Origin: Erigeron canadensis
Taxonomy: Eukaryota; Streptophyta; Magnoliopsida; Asterales; Asteraceae
Length of the DNA stretch: 64,000 nt
Assembly (NCBI RefSeq): GCF_010389155.1
Contig: NC_057768.1
Span: forward strand, 43,379,633-43,443,632
Direction: 5' to 3'
Shown here: piece after piece, positions 1-12,484 of the stretch
Layout: each line of letters opens with the position of its first letter
Position numbering within the stretch: the stretch's first letter is position 1
Made by a program: the position numbers and the translations under genes
The notes under the pieces: generated by a model
Database searches by the model: none
Told to the model about the DNA's origin: nothing
Seen by the model: the letters and a program-made list of their open reading frames with translations, nothing else

Positions 1-475
1 TCTCGGAAATGAAGAAGTCCCTGGTGAGTTTATCATAGGCTGCAATTATAATAACAACAAAAAAAAAATTAGGTAGACGATATGCTCAAAAGACTTACAA
101 CTATTTGACAATTGACAGTAATATTTAGGGTAATGAACTATTTTAATAAAAATGCATCCAGCAAGCAGAAAAATGAAAGGTTGCAGAAGGATCCACTAAC
201 AGTGCTGGCTGAAGATTGATGAGGGCTCTCGGAACTTGTAATAGCATTTTGAGGCACGTTGTATGAAAATGAAGGTGTGGAGGCAACATGACCATGTGGA
301 CTAGCACGGTTTGCTGGATCCGTGTCAACCATTGAACCGTCTCCATCCTTTGAGGTGGGTGTACTTGCACCTAAAGCAAGTGCCACAGTTGGGGTTGAAG
401 GTGCAAAAGATTTACTCTCGATAGGTGGGTCAGAGCCAGACCCTTGAGATGTTGAAGTTTGTTCCATTATCAAAT
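1..475 (-). CDS. Partial gene, two exons of an unidentified Ser/Thr/Pro-rich protein
   Basis: An open stretch on the minus strand has a good 3' splice acceptor (TTTTGCAG just above 475) and a plausible donor GTTAGT at 200-195, giving an exon 475-201 of 275 nt in which 91 codons are open. A second acceptor (CTCACCAG) ends at 21, so another exon probably starts at 20 and leaves the window. The peptide is low in hydrophobic residues and rich in Ser, Thr and Pro, with segments such as TPTVALALGASTPTSKDGD and ASTPSFSYNVPQNAITSS, so it is probably a disordered linker. I considered a PRP40-like splicing factor but cannot support it. The first exon(s) must lie above 475; I could not place them. No start codon should be inferred here. 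Confidence 0.45.
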
Positions 476-1700
476 CTGCAAAACGAAATCCGGAGAAGAA
501 TTATATTCAGATCCATGAAATATTTAGTTACAAAAGCAACTAAAAGAACCGCCTGCATGTTAACTTTAACGCTCATACCAACTAAAACTATTCATTTGTG
601 TAAAGTACATATCATTCTTAAATCTTACATATGAGCATTTTCATGTAGTATATGACAGTGAGAAACGGTATTAAGGTCGGCAACATCAAAGTAAGTTATA
701 TTAACGGTGACAATTCCCGATACAAAAACAGTATACGAGCCGCGCAGAACACATTGATAAATTGGTTGACCTTTACAACCCATTTTAACTTGCCATTCAA
801 ATATACACCTAAAAAAGTAAATATTACTCGTATATATTGAAAGGCTGACACATTATAAGTCAGGGGTCTTTCTAGAAGCAGCTTTTCGACCCTACCGGGC
901 TACCGGTTAGCTTTTCGACGCAAGTAACTAAGCAGGTTAGCTAAAGTGATTGGTATGTATATCCGCCAGCATGCCGAATTTATAAATATCAGTTCTCGTA
1001 TTAATGATTAGTGGCAATTAAATTAATGAACTATCACTGAAAATTACTCGTATTTATTATAAAAAATAATGTTGAAAGTAATAATTGCATTGATGTTAGT
1101 ATAGAAAACTATACTTGTGAAATGGCAAACAAATGACGGCGTTAGAGCTGAAAATTGCCCTGGAAGTTCGCGGCAGAGATGAAGGAGACGACGGAGTACG
1201 CCGGCAACGGGGACAAAGCCAACGGGGGGTTTGGATGGTCACTCGTGTGGATTCGATTAGGGCTTTTATTTTTGTATTTTTCGTTATTTTGTTTTTTTTT
1301 TCACCTCTACTTCCTGTTTATTTTCCTAAACCCATATTCACTCCGGTTCGGGTTACACCATTACATCAACTATCAAAAAATAAAAATAAGAAATGCTTTG
1401 TATATAAACTAAACTAGACAGGTGTCCGTAGTGATAACGGCGACGATGATGGTGTGGTTATTAACGTAAAAGTAATTTTATTGCGGCTCGAGATGTGATG
1501 ATCTGTTGCATGAGATATGAAAGGGGGAGGAGAAGAAAGAATTTTGAGTTTGAGCTTTTGCTATGTGTTTCTGCGTGTAATTTTTTTAAAGGCATTTTAG
1601 TTATAGTATATAAAATAAAAATAAAGATGTATTAACATAGAGGTAAATGTGTTATTTAGGTTCTTAAAAATAAGGAGGGGAATTGGGAGTTTGTTTTATT
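476..1700. other. 5' flank or intron of the partial minus-strand gene
   Basis: No confident gene. A patch at about 1130-1260 is richer in GC than its surroundings and could be 5'-UTR or first-exon sequence of the minus-strand gene ending at position 1. Short open frames on both strands there carry no recognisable domain. Confidence 0.3.
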
Positions 1701-1704
1701 TTTG

Positions 1705-1757
1705 AATATAGATATAGAAGTGTATATATAGATATAGATATAGATATAGATAAATAG
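1705..1757. repeat. ATAGAT-type microsatellite
   Basis: Runs of ATATAG/GATATA hexamers, interrupted once, ending in about five perfect GATATA units. Confidence 0.8.
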
Positions 1758-2479
1758 AAACATATTGTTACAAGATAATTTCGCAATGTTTGGCAAGGAA
1801 CTTTTAAAAGTTTTTAGGAGATTCAAGCTTCATGCTTTTATGAAACAGCTCCTTCGATTAAAAGCATTGTTTAGTTACAAAGTTTCAAGCTTTTATACTG
1901 AGATATACAACCCTTTAGTGAAATGTTACTCTTTCAAGCGTTTAACATGAACTACAAGCTTTTGCTTCTTAAATTTACTCAAATAACCTTCTTGTGAGGC
2001 ACAATAAAATCTACCCGTAAAAATCAATAGTATGCTTCTAATGAGTTTTCTTCTCGTCGTCTTAAAAAAAAAGTCTCATGTTTTTCATCTTTCAAAATCT
2101 ACTGTATTTTGTTTGTGCATGATTGAAAGTTTCAATATTTATTTGAGTAATTGAGTGTGTGATTGTGTTACACGTATTAGAAGACATAACACGTGTACTT
2201 GAAATCATATTTTTGTATGGTGGATTTGAAATCATTTAGCTACACATCATTTGAGAGGTTTTTTTTTTAATACAAACTTTAGATTCATGTAAATATTACT
2301 TACTATAAAAACCAATTGGATGTGAACAGTACTATTTTGTCTTTACTTGAAACTTTTACATAAATATTTGATTTAGCAATTACTCACAAAAGATCTTATA
2401 GTTGAAGTGGTTGGGCCTTTAGTCTCTATAGGAGGGATCGTTGATTTGAAACTTGCTCCCCTTTCCCTCATTTTGTTTT

Positions 2480-3720
2480 GCATTTTACTCCCTCATATTT
2501 CATTTTTGATTTGTTGCTTTTGATATTAAAATAACATTTGGGTTTTTTCCTTTTTTTTATATATATTTAAAATTCTTAGTTTTATGTAATAGCTAATTGC
2601 ATTTTTTTTTGTTTTGAATTTTTAGGGTTTCTTTAAAACATTTTAGTGTATTATGATTTTATTTTGGAGGTTTTGTTAACAATTTGTATTTCTTTTTTTC
2701 TTTAAAACTTTTTGTTTTCATTGTACTTTTCATTTTTTTAACAATCCCTTTTATAATATTAGATTATTTTTTATGGAAACGTTTTCCTTAAACATTTATT
2801 TATTTTTTTAAAATTTCATTATTTAGGGAAGTTTGGTGTTTTATTTTACCTCATATCTCATTTTTTATTTGTTGCTTCTGATTTTAAAATAAATTTGTGC
2901 TTTTTTTCCCCCTTTTTATATATATATTTAAAATTCTTATTTTCATGTAACAGTTAAGTGCATTTTTTTTCTTTTGAATTTTTAGGTTTTTCTTAAACAT
3001 TTTAGTGTATTTTGATTTTATTTTGGAGGTTTTGTTAACAATTTGTTTTTCTTTTTAAATTCGTTTTGTAAATTTTTGTTATTTTAACTTTTTTTCTTTA
3101 AAACCTTTTTTTTTATTATACTTTTCATTTTTTAAACAATTCCTTTTATAATATTAGATTATTTTTTATGAAAATTTTTTTCTTTAATTTTTTATATATA
3201 TTTTTTTTGTCTTTTTTTTAATTTCATTGTTTAGGGATTTTTGGTGTTTTACATTTTATTCTCTCATATTTCATTTTTGATTTGTTGCTTTTGATTTTAA
3301 AATAACATTTGGGCTTTTTTCCCCCTTTTTATATATTTAAAATTCTTATTTTTACATAACAGTTAATTGCATTTTTTTTGTTTTGTTTTGAATTTTTGGG
3401 GTTTTTCTTAAACATTTTAGTGTATTTTGAATATATTTTGGAGGTTTTGTTAACAATTTGTTTTTCTTTTTAAATTCGTTTTGTAACTTTTTTTTATTTT
3501 AACATTTTTTTCTTTAAAACATTTTTTTTATTATACTTTTTATTTTTATTTTTAACAATTCCTTTTATAATATTAGATAGAAGATTATTTTTTATGAAAA
3601 CTTTTTCCTTTAATTTTTTTTTTCTTTTTTGTCTTTTTTTTTTTAATTTCATTGTTTAGGGAATTATGGTGTTTCACATTTTACCCCCTTATATTTAAAA
3701 TTCTTATTTGTTACCGTAAT
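2480..3720. repeat. T-rich tandem repeat, about 3.4 units of 360-425 bp
   Basis: The block beginning CCTCATATTTCATTTTTGAT recurs at about 2490, 2850 and 3262, with a truncated start at about 3685. Within each unit the same landmarks follow in order: TTTGTTGCTTTTGAT, TTTAAAATTCTTA, CATTTTAGTGTATT, GGAGGTTTTGTTAACAAT, CCTTTTATAATATTAGAT and TCATTRTTTAGGGA. The plus strand is almost free of long A runs, so the strand asymmetry is strong. The array sits about 500 bp upstream of the next gene's start codon. No coding capacity. Confidence 0.85.
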
Positions 3721-4251
3721 AAAAAGTAAATTTGAGTATATTAGTTTATATGGATTCGGTTGATTTGTGAACACGATCCTCCTGAATCACAATTGGTGAT
3801 GATGCTTTCTCATCAACAATTCCCACCACTGGACCAACATCTCTTGTTGCCTCTCAAAATATGTCCCATCAAAACACTCTTTGTTTATTTCTTTCAACTC
3901 CCTGACCACAAAAAATTTCATGGCAATTTCACCAGTTACCAACTTCAATCCCATTTATCTTCTTCCTAAGCTATCAAGATTATGTTTCGCTTGAACTTTA
4001 TGCAATCTCCTCAACCAAAGTTTCGAACTTTACTCAATATCTCATCTGGGTTTTTGTTTGCTAAGTTTCTTTAACGTATATGTATCTACAAGCTATCAAG
4101 GTTATGTTTTTCTTGAATATTATGCAATCCTTTTATTAAAGTTTTGAACTTCAGTCCATAATCCATCTGGGTTTTTTTAGTTTGCTTAAGTTTCTTGAAC
4201 GTATGTATCTATACTATATATCTTTATGTGTCAAGATTTGGACACGTATAA
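3721..4251. promoter_or_regulatory. 5' flank of the NTMC2T5-like gene
   Basis: Two related segments, near 3970-4075 and 4090-4205, repeat the words CTATCAAG.TTATGTTT, CATCTGGGTTTTT and CTTGAACGTATGTATCT, which is a short local tandem duplication of about 110 bp. No clear TATA position is assigned. The start codon used is at 4252. Confidence 0.4.
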
Positions 4252-7200
4252 ATGATATCTCAAATACCGTCATCAAGGTGCGAGTTTTCGAAGTTTTTAT
4301 GGGTGTCATCACCAGCAATTTGCCCATGTAAGAAAAGAGTAAAATCTAGTTTTTGTAGCTTTATTAGTAGGAATAGGTTTTATGGTAGAAGAAAGTTTTC
4401 ACTGATATTGGTTTGTGTGGTTCCTAATGATGGAAAGAAACATAGTTTGAATCCAAAGTTTGTGAATTCGACGAAAAGGGGTGCTAAAGATTTTGTTAAT
4501 AGAAGGATTTCGAGTGAATTGGTTGAAAATGATGGTGATTCATTATCTGAAAGCTCGATTCCGTTGGGGACTTCGAATAACTTTACTAACTTTAGAGAAG
4601 ACCCTATAGTAGATAAGCTTAGGACACAACTTGGAGTTATACACCCTATGCCTTCACCACCTATAAATCGAAATATTGTTGGATTGTTTGTGTTCTTTTT
4701 CTTTGTTGGGGTTGTGTTTGATAAGGTTTGGACATCAAGAAAAAGGAACAAGTCAAGAGATGAAGGGGTTCCAGGGATGTGGCCACAGGTTCCCACTAGC
4801 TTCTCGTTGTTTCTTGAGAAGGATTTGCAGAGGAAAGAGTCGGTGGAATGGGTGAACATGGTGTTGGGGAAGTTATGGAAGGTTTATAGAGGTGGGCTTG
4901 AGAATTGGGTAATTGGGTTGCTTCAGCCTGTTATTGATAACTTAGAGAAACCCGATTACGTGGAAAGAGTTGAAATTAAGCAGTTCTCATTGGGAAATGA
5001 GCCTTTATCAGTCAGGAATGTTGAACGCAGAACTTCTCGTCGTGTTAATGATTTACAGTAAGTTTTTCCCTATCCGGTCTCTGTATCTGTAGGCTTAAAT
5101 TTCCCTGGACCTTTTCTCGAGAATATATAGAACATAGAGCACTGTTTTTTCATATAACAAGATCATCACCAATTTAGTCAATCACATCAAAACCTATATA
5201 TACTGAGATAATTATTCAGTATAAACCACTCAAGTACATTGTAGTGATAACAAGCAAGAAAGTATAGATATCCAGATGTTATGTACTGCCCATTTGGTAC
5301 CTAATATGTGATATCTGTCATTTGTAGAGTTAATTTTTTTTTTTTTTTTGGATTCAATATTAGATAGATATTTCATCCAACAAGGCATATGATGGATGAG
5401 TTTTGAACTTTTAGCGTTCGTAATTTCCTTTTGCATTGAACTCAGAAATGAAAACACTCAAGGAAGTTGCATCCACTTTTACTTTTGTCTAAGTGTCTTA
5501 CGGATGAACTGTAAAGATGATTTATTACTCTTGTTGGTTCAGTTCTCGGCTAATCTATTTCTTTTTGCCTGATTTTTAATATCTGATTTATTTTAATGAT
5601 ATTGTCAAGGTACCAAATAGGACTTCGTTACACTGGTGGTGCTCGTATGCTTTTAATGCTATCTCTAAAATTTGGCATCATTCCCATTAAGGTGCCTGTG
5701 GGTATTAGAGATTTTGATATTGATGGAGAACTTTGGGTTAAACTGCGGTTAATTCCATCAGAACCGTGGGTGGGAGCTGTTTCATGGGCTTTTGTCTCAC
5801 TTCCAAAAATTAAATTTGAGTTATCACCATTTCGCTTGTTTAATCTTATGGGTATGTCTTTTCTTTATGCTATTAATCACTGTTATCATATTTTAACTGA
5901 AATCCATTAAATCTTACATGTTTCTTTTATGATGCATGTACTGACACAATACCAGCCATCCCTGTACTCTCGATGTAAGTGATATTGTTTCTTATAATTT
6001 CAATCTCGAATCCTCGGTATTCCCGTTATTTATGTAATGATATATTGAAGGTACCGCGGCCTATGAAAATGTGCAAAATTTTACTTGGCCTACAGTTTAT
6101 GAAAATTGCTAGATTATTTGTCATATATCAACTAAAATATCCCTGAATAGTAACAAAGGCGGGAACTTTGTGGATCCAAGTTAATACATTTAACCAACTG
6201 GTAGTTTTTTTGGAATCCTCCTGGAAAGAGTGTTTCAGTTTACTTTTGATTTTCTTGAAAGGACAGTGCTGCATTATGAATGAAAGCCTGATAGGAGCAC
6301 AAAAAGCGACGTTTTTGTTTTTCAAAAAATTCTGAACGCGTCGTGACTTTGTACCATGTCTTTTTCTTCAATGTCTGTAAGGAAATATTTTGTCATCTCC
6401 ATCTACTTTTGATACAATGTTTCCCGGAATTTTAGGTTTTTGACCAAACTTTTAACAGAGGATTTGCCACTGTTATTCGTTCGGCCCAAGAAGATTGTAT
6501 TAGACTTTCAAAAAGGAAAAGCAGTTGGCCCTGTCCGAAATGATTTCAAGACAGGAGAAATGCAAGAAGGAAATAAAGATTTTGTTGGTGAACTATCAGT
6601 CACTCTTGTTGATGCTCGCAAGCTCTCATATGCCTTTTTTGGTATCTCATCTGTCTAATATACGTTTGACACCTAGTACTTCCTAGTTTCCATAATTTAC
6701 ATAGCTGTTTAAGTTTCTTTTTCCAAAGTGCTGCTTCACCGCTTCTTATCACAAAAAAAAAAAAGCAATAGCAAAATAAATGTCAGCATGCATTAATTTG
6801 GGATATGTTTTATGACTTTATCCCAATGGGCCAAACATGTGAAATAAAAATATAGCTAAAGTTGAATGGGTCAAAAGGCGACCAAAGTGTAATCTTAGAC
6901 CAAATTTGTTTCAGGACATGCATTTTCGAGTGATGTTTAATTGTGTATATTCAAGGTAGATGTAACATGTCTATAAACACAACCTGACCTACTGTCAACC
7001 AAAATTTTAGGGAATTTTGTAGTCTTGAGCCTCTTTTTATATCTTTGGATATTAGTAAATGTGGTTATGAGAAAAAAATTTGTACTCTTTTTTAGTATAT
7101 GCTATTTGTATACCAATCTTAGTCACTTATTTCTCATTTATTTCTTATTCTCTTTTCATGATGCACCATTACTGCATTGGAGGGATCATATGTGAGTTTT

Positions 7201-10011
7201 GTAAATATTATTTTCCTTCTGTTTTCAGGAAAATCAGATCCGTATGTCGTATTAAGGCTGGGAGATCAAGTAATACGTAGCAAAAAGAACAGTCAAACAA
7301 CTGTTATAGGGGCTCCCGGTGAGCCAATATGGAATCAGGTGAGATTTGGGAACTCTAGTCTGCACTTGGTGACCCTAGGTCTCAAGTTCAATCCCCACTT
7401 TGCCCATTCCTTTAAGGTACCCGTTACCAATGAAGCCTAGGCCCACATGTGAAGTTCTTTAGGCACGGGATCCTTCAGGGTGCCCAGACTATGTGGGGAT
7501 AGGGTGGAATTATTAAACCAGCACCATAAGGCTCATACCGGGTGAATCGATGGGTATCCAATTGTGGTACTGGGCCAGGGTTCCCCCCATTACCCCTTTT
7601 TCTTAAAAAAAATGTAAATATGAAGTAGTAATGTAAACGTGTTTCTCTTTAACAGGATTTCTACATGCTAGTTACGAACCCTAGAAAACAAAAATTGTCC
7701 ATTCAAGTGAAGGACTTTCTTGGATTTGCGGATACAACTGTTGGCACAGGAGAGGTAACCTCTTTAGTCTTTACTTATGCAACTATTTGGAAATTGTTTA
7801 TTCTTTTCTCTGCTCATAACTTCAAAAGATTAATGGCTTTTATGATAAAGTTAGGCGGTGTTAAACTGTTAATCAAGATAAAGTGATCATTATACTTATT
7901 TTCATTAGTTATAATATTCTGCTATAAACTTGTGCAACTATTGGTATTGTTATTTTAATTTTATAGTATAAGTTAAATCGTCATCCTAAATCTTCTCTAT
8001 CACTTCAATTAGCTACCGAGTGTTGAATTGACCCCCCTTTTTTTTATAAATCAAAGTCTATCAACCATTCTAAACATGTGTTTAACTTGTTGGAGGGAAT
8101 TTTCTTGATCCTTAGAATATAGAATTCATTCTGCATAATAGCATCATATTATAATTACTTGTCTTATCTGTTCAGACAATTCATAAATATCTTTTTATGT
8201 ATTCTGGTATGAACTGCTTATGCTTACACTAAAGATGGGGTGGTAAATATAAATTGCAATGACTTTGGAGACCAAAACAATTTATATATTAAGCTATTGA
8301 TGTATGTTGTGCTAGAAGAGTTGGGAATTTTGACCTGCGTACTAATGTATGCGTCGATCTGGGTTATGTCTTACCCATAACGGGTGATGTTTGTAGCTTT
8401 AGCTGAAAATGGAGCACAAATGGGTCAAACAGGTCGAAAATCGTCAAAAGTCTACTTTTAATAAACTGTATTAAAAAGCTCATGTATTATTGTTATCATA
8501 TTAATTAATCCGTTAATAATTTGTAAAGATTCTTAACTTATTGGACAAAAAGTGAATCTAAATCAATCCAATCCAACCGGTTCTGTTTAAAGCAGCACAA
8601 GAGGTTACTTGTTTTGCCCGGAATCTGTTTTGACTGGTGTCTAACTTGCCCATTATGTCATGCCAAGTACTACATCTGAATCTTAAAACCATAGCTTAAA
8701 TTATGAATGTATTTCCAGGTTGATCTCGGATCTTTGAAAGACACGGTACCGACTGACAAAATTGTGGCCCTCCGAGGAGGCTGGGGACTATTTAGGAAGG
8801 GGTATGCTGGAGAGATCCTACTTCGACTTACATATAAAGCATACGTTGAAGATGAAGAGGACGAAAAGATTGAAACTGTAACTTCTGATTTTGATGTATC
8901 AGATGATGAATTTGAGTTAGAACAGGCTGCTGTTACGTATGGGCAGCGAGTAAATGATATTTCAAATGGAACCAGCAAAGAAGCTTTTATGGATGTTTTA
9001 GCGGCATTACTTGTCAGTGAAGAATTTCAGGGTATTGTGGCTTCGGAAACTGCCAATGCTAAATATTCCACGGATATAAAGAAGTCAGAATCAAAAGACA
9101 CATCTTCTAGCGGCGTTTCGGCACTCGACCTTTCGAGTTCTGAGAGTGGATCTAGAGGTAACTGTGCGTTTTCTCTTGATGGAATTTCCCAAAGTCCGAC
9201 AATAAATATGACAAAATATTTGGGTTGGCTAACAAGATGATGCTGACCCGACTACTTGCCCATACTTTTAGCTGTCTCTTAGAAATGATTTTTTTTATGA
9301 AGTATAAATACAAAAGATATATAATTACTATAGTAAACTCTGATAACGCGATTTAGTGGGTAATATGCTTCATCTTAAAAGTAGCAGGTGACTTTAGAAT
9401 TGTTTGACATGTTCCCTTTTTAGCTAACACCATTTTGTTTTACCCATATGACACGTTAAAACTAAAAGATAACCTGAAGTGACGCATTTATTGATAATTG
9501 GGTCAAAATGGATTATACTTCGTCACTAACGGCCTTAATGGGTAAACTTTAAAGAATTGTTTACAATAAATATGGATTAAATGGGTAAAATGGATCGAAA
9601 GTCACCCGAAGTGTATTCAAGACGCATAAAGCCTCCTAAACCATTCTAAAAATATAAATGAATTAGATTACCGTACTATCTTTTCTTTATCATATTTAAC
9701 TCATTAATGATATAAATCTCTAAAGAAAAGAAAAGATAAAAGTGTTTGTGGCCTGATCCTACCCGACCTGACCCATTTTGACCTATACTAAACAGGTCCC
9801 TGCTTTGTCCTGAACCTGTTACCAAACCTGCATGACCCATCAATTTTGCCATATCTAGTCAACATGCAATAGATTCTTTTTAATACTTATTTTAGCTTGA
9901 CGATCTGTGAATTTGTTTGCAGGACAAGTCTTAATTTGGCTTGCTGTGATCACAACTATTTCAATCCTTATTGCACTTAATGTTGGTGGCTCCAGTATAT
10001 TTAATCCCTGA
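4252..10011 (+). CDS. NTMC2T5: NTMC2T5-like SMP- and C2-domain membrane protein, 8 exons, 669 aa
   Basis: Exons: 4252-5057, 5610-5851, 5956-5974, 6436-6641, 7229-7338, 7656-7754, 8719-9157 and 9923-10011. All introns are GT-AG and the frame stays open to TGA. Residues 1-80 are basic and Ser-rich, like a plastid transit region. A hydrophobic helix lies at 142-158 (NIVGLFVFFFFVGVVF). About 195-375 is an SMP-like module (W200 onward, with GLLQPVIDNLEKPDYV and later YTGGARML). A C2 domain follows from about 405 (GELSVTLVDARKL, then KSDPYVVLRLGDQ and PGEPIWNQDF). An acidic, low-complexity stretch precedes a C-terminal hydrophobic helix at 643-661, and the protein ends SSIFNP. Proteins of this class are thought to move or tether lipids at membrane contacts; plant type-5 NTMC2 proteins have an N-terminal region suggesting plastids. 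Exon 3 is a 19-nt microexon. The family call is firm; the subtype rests on overall layout. Confidence 0.85.
6805..7000. repeat. Intronic GGGTCAAA-type repeat, copy 1
   Basis: In intron 4 of the NTMC2T5-like gene. It contains AATGGGTCAAAAGGCGACCAAAGTG, words shared with five other intronic copies in this window (8390, 9465, 17685, 19893, 25265). Probably a non-autonomous DNA transposon remnant. Confidence 0.5.
7345..7605 (+). repeat. SINE-like or tRNA-related repeat in intron 5
   Basis: The intron carries a GC-richer block with a box-B-like word (CAAGTTCAATCCCC at 7383) preceded by a possible box A (CTGCACTTGGTGACCC). It then runs through GTGCCCAGACTATGTGGGG and ends in a pyrimidine run with CTTTTTCTT. 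This arrangement fits a tRNA-derived SINE on the plus strand. I cannot define a target duplication, so this is a candidate. Confidence 0.45.
8230..8665. repeat. Intronic GGGTCAAA-type repeat, copy 2
   Basis: In intron 6. It carries CACAAATGGGTCAAACAGGTCG near 8415 and a right end with TTTGCCCGGAATCTG and CTTGCCCATTATG. Same family as the copies at 6805, 9465, 17685, 19893 and 25265. Confidence 0.5.
9330..9885. repeat. Intronic GGGTCAAA-type repeat, copy 3
   Basis: In intron 7. It contains TTGGGTCAAAATGGATTA, GTCACCCGAAGTGTATTCAAG, then GTGGCCTGATCCTACCCGACC and TGACCCATTTTGACC. The order and spacing match the copy at 25240-25690, including the middle word GTGTTTG(T/C)GG. Confidence 0.6.
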
Positions 10012-12484
10012 TGCAATGCATGAAGTTTTGGTTTATAGTAAGTATCGTTTATCTTCTCAGCTACTTTTGTCGAGTCTTCTTTTGATTTTTAAAGAGATAA
10101 TTATTCTTTCCAACTTCGTTTTTTTTATTGACATGGAGTATTACTTTTATTCTATTACATCGCGTATAAGCTTAACATGTATTCTTTGTATTTTATTTTT
10201 TCATTAAAGTGAGACACTTGTAAATCTTTTAAGTCATAGTCTGGATCAGCATTCCCCATTAACCCCTTTATCGAACGTATGCTATTTGCAAGCTGATGAA
10301 CATGTTAGTAACTGTGTAATCATTGTTTTTTCATAGGGCAGCTTCATTAGATTTTCAACAGATGTGAGATATCATAGTTTAACTGCCTCATCAAGAAGAG
10401 AATGTTCGTTTGGCGGCTTAAATTGAATCATTTCTTGAGAGCATAAAGTGATTATTTTGTCGTATATAATTGTGACATTTTGTGTCACTATTTTTGTATG
10501 CATATCATATTTGGTGTAGAGCTTTTGCCAAAGTGAAAGTATATGTTAGAATCAACTTTCTTCATTTCTTGTATATTTGTAAGCACGTGTTATTTTTTAT
10601 GGATACAAAAAGATCAAAAGAAATATCACAAGTGTGAAAAGCATATGAAGTTCGATATTCAATCTATGACTCGCTATGATAATTGATTACCTAACTATGA
10701 TAATTGGTTGCACTTGTATATAGATTGAGTTACTATAGTTAATAATCATATTGACTTCACTGTTGGTATTTGATCATAGATCTGATCTAATTTCTTTTGT
10801 TTTTGGTTGCATTTTATATTAGTTCATATAATAATTTATGCTGCTAGATTGAACAAGATCATGTCCTTTTTTACGAGAGAAATAAATACATGATACTAAT
10901 TTTAATTTTGTACCCGTTTGGTATATATGATGAAAGTGAAAAAAAAAAAAAATTTTTTTTACCCAAAAGAAAAAAGAAAAGAGATAATGACGAATGTTTT
11001 CAAATAACATGAATTGTGTAGATTAAGGTGAGTGTTTTCAAATGATTTGACTTACGTAGATTATTAAGAATTATATTTACATCTTTTGGCTATAGAGCAA
11101 ACCATTTATAAAAGGAAGTGATAATCGTATCATTTGTTTTAATATTTTTACCACAACACTGTATTACTGACTTGTACAGTCTGCTACATATATTGTACTT
11201 AATGGTAAATTAATTGAAAAAAATGGTACTAATATCATTTCTCATTTATAAATGAACCCTTTGTTTTTATTGCAATGAGCTTTTTCTTAGATTTGGGTTA
11301 AGGCATCAAGCCTTGATTAACATGTTATAGAGGGTATTTTTTTATGTCCAATCCATATTTGTTATAGTGTAAATGTGGTTAATATTATGTAGATAGTTTT
11401 ATCTTTGTATCGTATGGTGAACCAAATTTTTGTTGTAGCGTAGATGCAGTTAAGACTATGTAGATGATTTCACTTTTGTATCATTGTACGATGAGTCGAA
11501 AATGATTTGAAACACTTCGTTTAAAAAAACAATGAGAGTTGTTAATTTGTTGTTTGTTTCATACCATTATAATTGTTTTGAATAGTATACATACAAAATC
11601 CATCAAATTAGGGACAAACGTGCAGTCAATATTTTGCATCGGCTCCTTCTATGGCAAGAATCGACTCTTTTGCTCCATTACACCCCTTGATTGACAAGTA
11701 TTAAAAAATATAATTTGCTCCTTCAGTCGGCCAAATAGCATATTGTGGCAAATATTAGCATGTTTTTTGGCTCATAAATGCAAGCCCTTGTCCTCACCAT
11801 TTTTTTGTTTGGCAACTTTTGGTATTTTGGCAAGGTTTTGACACTACATCTTTCATTTTGGCAAAGTTTTAACAAAAATTGGTAAAAATCTTGTTGGACT
11901 ATGACATCCTCATATTGGCTTACAACATTGCCAATTCTTGCTAATATGCCAAAGATTGGTACTGCACTATTTCCTCTTATTATCTATTATTTTTCATTAA
12001 AATAATGAAAAGTTATATGTAATATGCTATTACATATATAAACAAAGTTTTTATATAAAATAAAATAATTATTGAAATAAAATAAATAAAATAATAAGTT
12101 TATCTTTGTTGAAGATTATTGTTCATTATGAAAATGGTCGTGTATCAGCTACTAAATATTTGTGTTACAATTTAATGATGATATATAAAGGTCAAAATTT
12201 TATTATTTTATTTTTAATTTTTAATATTTTATGTCACTAACTACAAACTTGAACCCCGGTTAAAAAGATCAACAAAAGATAATATTCGTAAATATCTTGT
12301 TTTCGGTTTTCACCAAAAAGCATTGTTGATCAAATTAACATTTTAAGTGAAATATTCTTTTTACCTCGCCAACACAAATCACGTTTTCACCTCCACCGAC
12401 CACCACCACCGTCACCATCAATTCATCATCATTATTTTATTATTATCTAATTATTAATATTATAAAAAGGGAAAAAAACAAAAG
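10012..12484. other. Intergenic: 3' flank of NTMC2T5-like gene, then AT-rich repeats
   Basis: 3'-UTR-like sequence follows to about 10600. A pair of diverged words GTTATAGTGTAAATGTGGTTAATATTATGTAGAT (11350) and TTGTAGCGTAGATGCAGTTAAGACTATGTAGAT (11433) marks a short tandem duplication of about 80 bp. About 11740-11965 is a MITE-like patch, with GGCAAATATTAGCAT at the left and TTGCTAATATGCC at the right as inverted ends. A CACC-rich word cluster at 12390-12420 lies just upstream of the next gene. No gene seen. Confidence 0.4.

Noticed and set aside
1..475. PRP40-type splicing factor
   Set aside because: Considered from the Ser/Thr/Pro-rich exon but no WW or FF domain is in view, so left unnamed.
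1133..1417. Plus-strand open frames with a Gly/Asp-rich start
   Set aside because: No homology that I recognise, hydrophobic low-complexity tail, no splice or promoter support; more likely the 5' region of the minus-strand gene or chance.
3760..3969. Plus-strand 69-codon frame before the NTMC2T5-like gene
   Set aside because: Short, no domain, and local tandem duplications explain its sequence.
4380..4859. Antisense frame of 159 codons over exon 1 of the NTMC2T5-like gene
   Set aside because: Mirror of a real coding exon.
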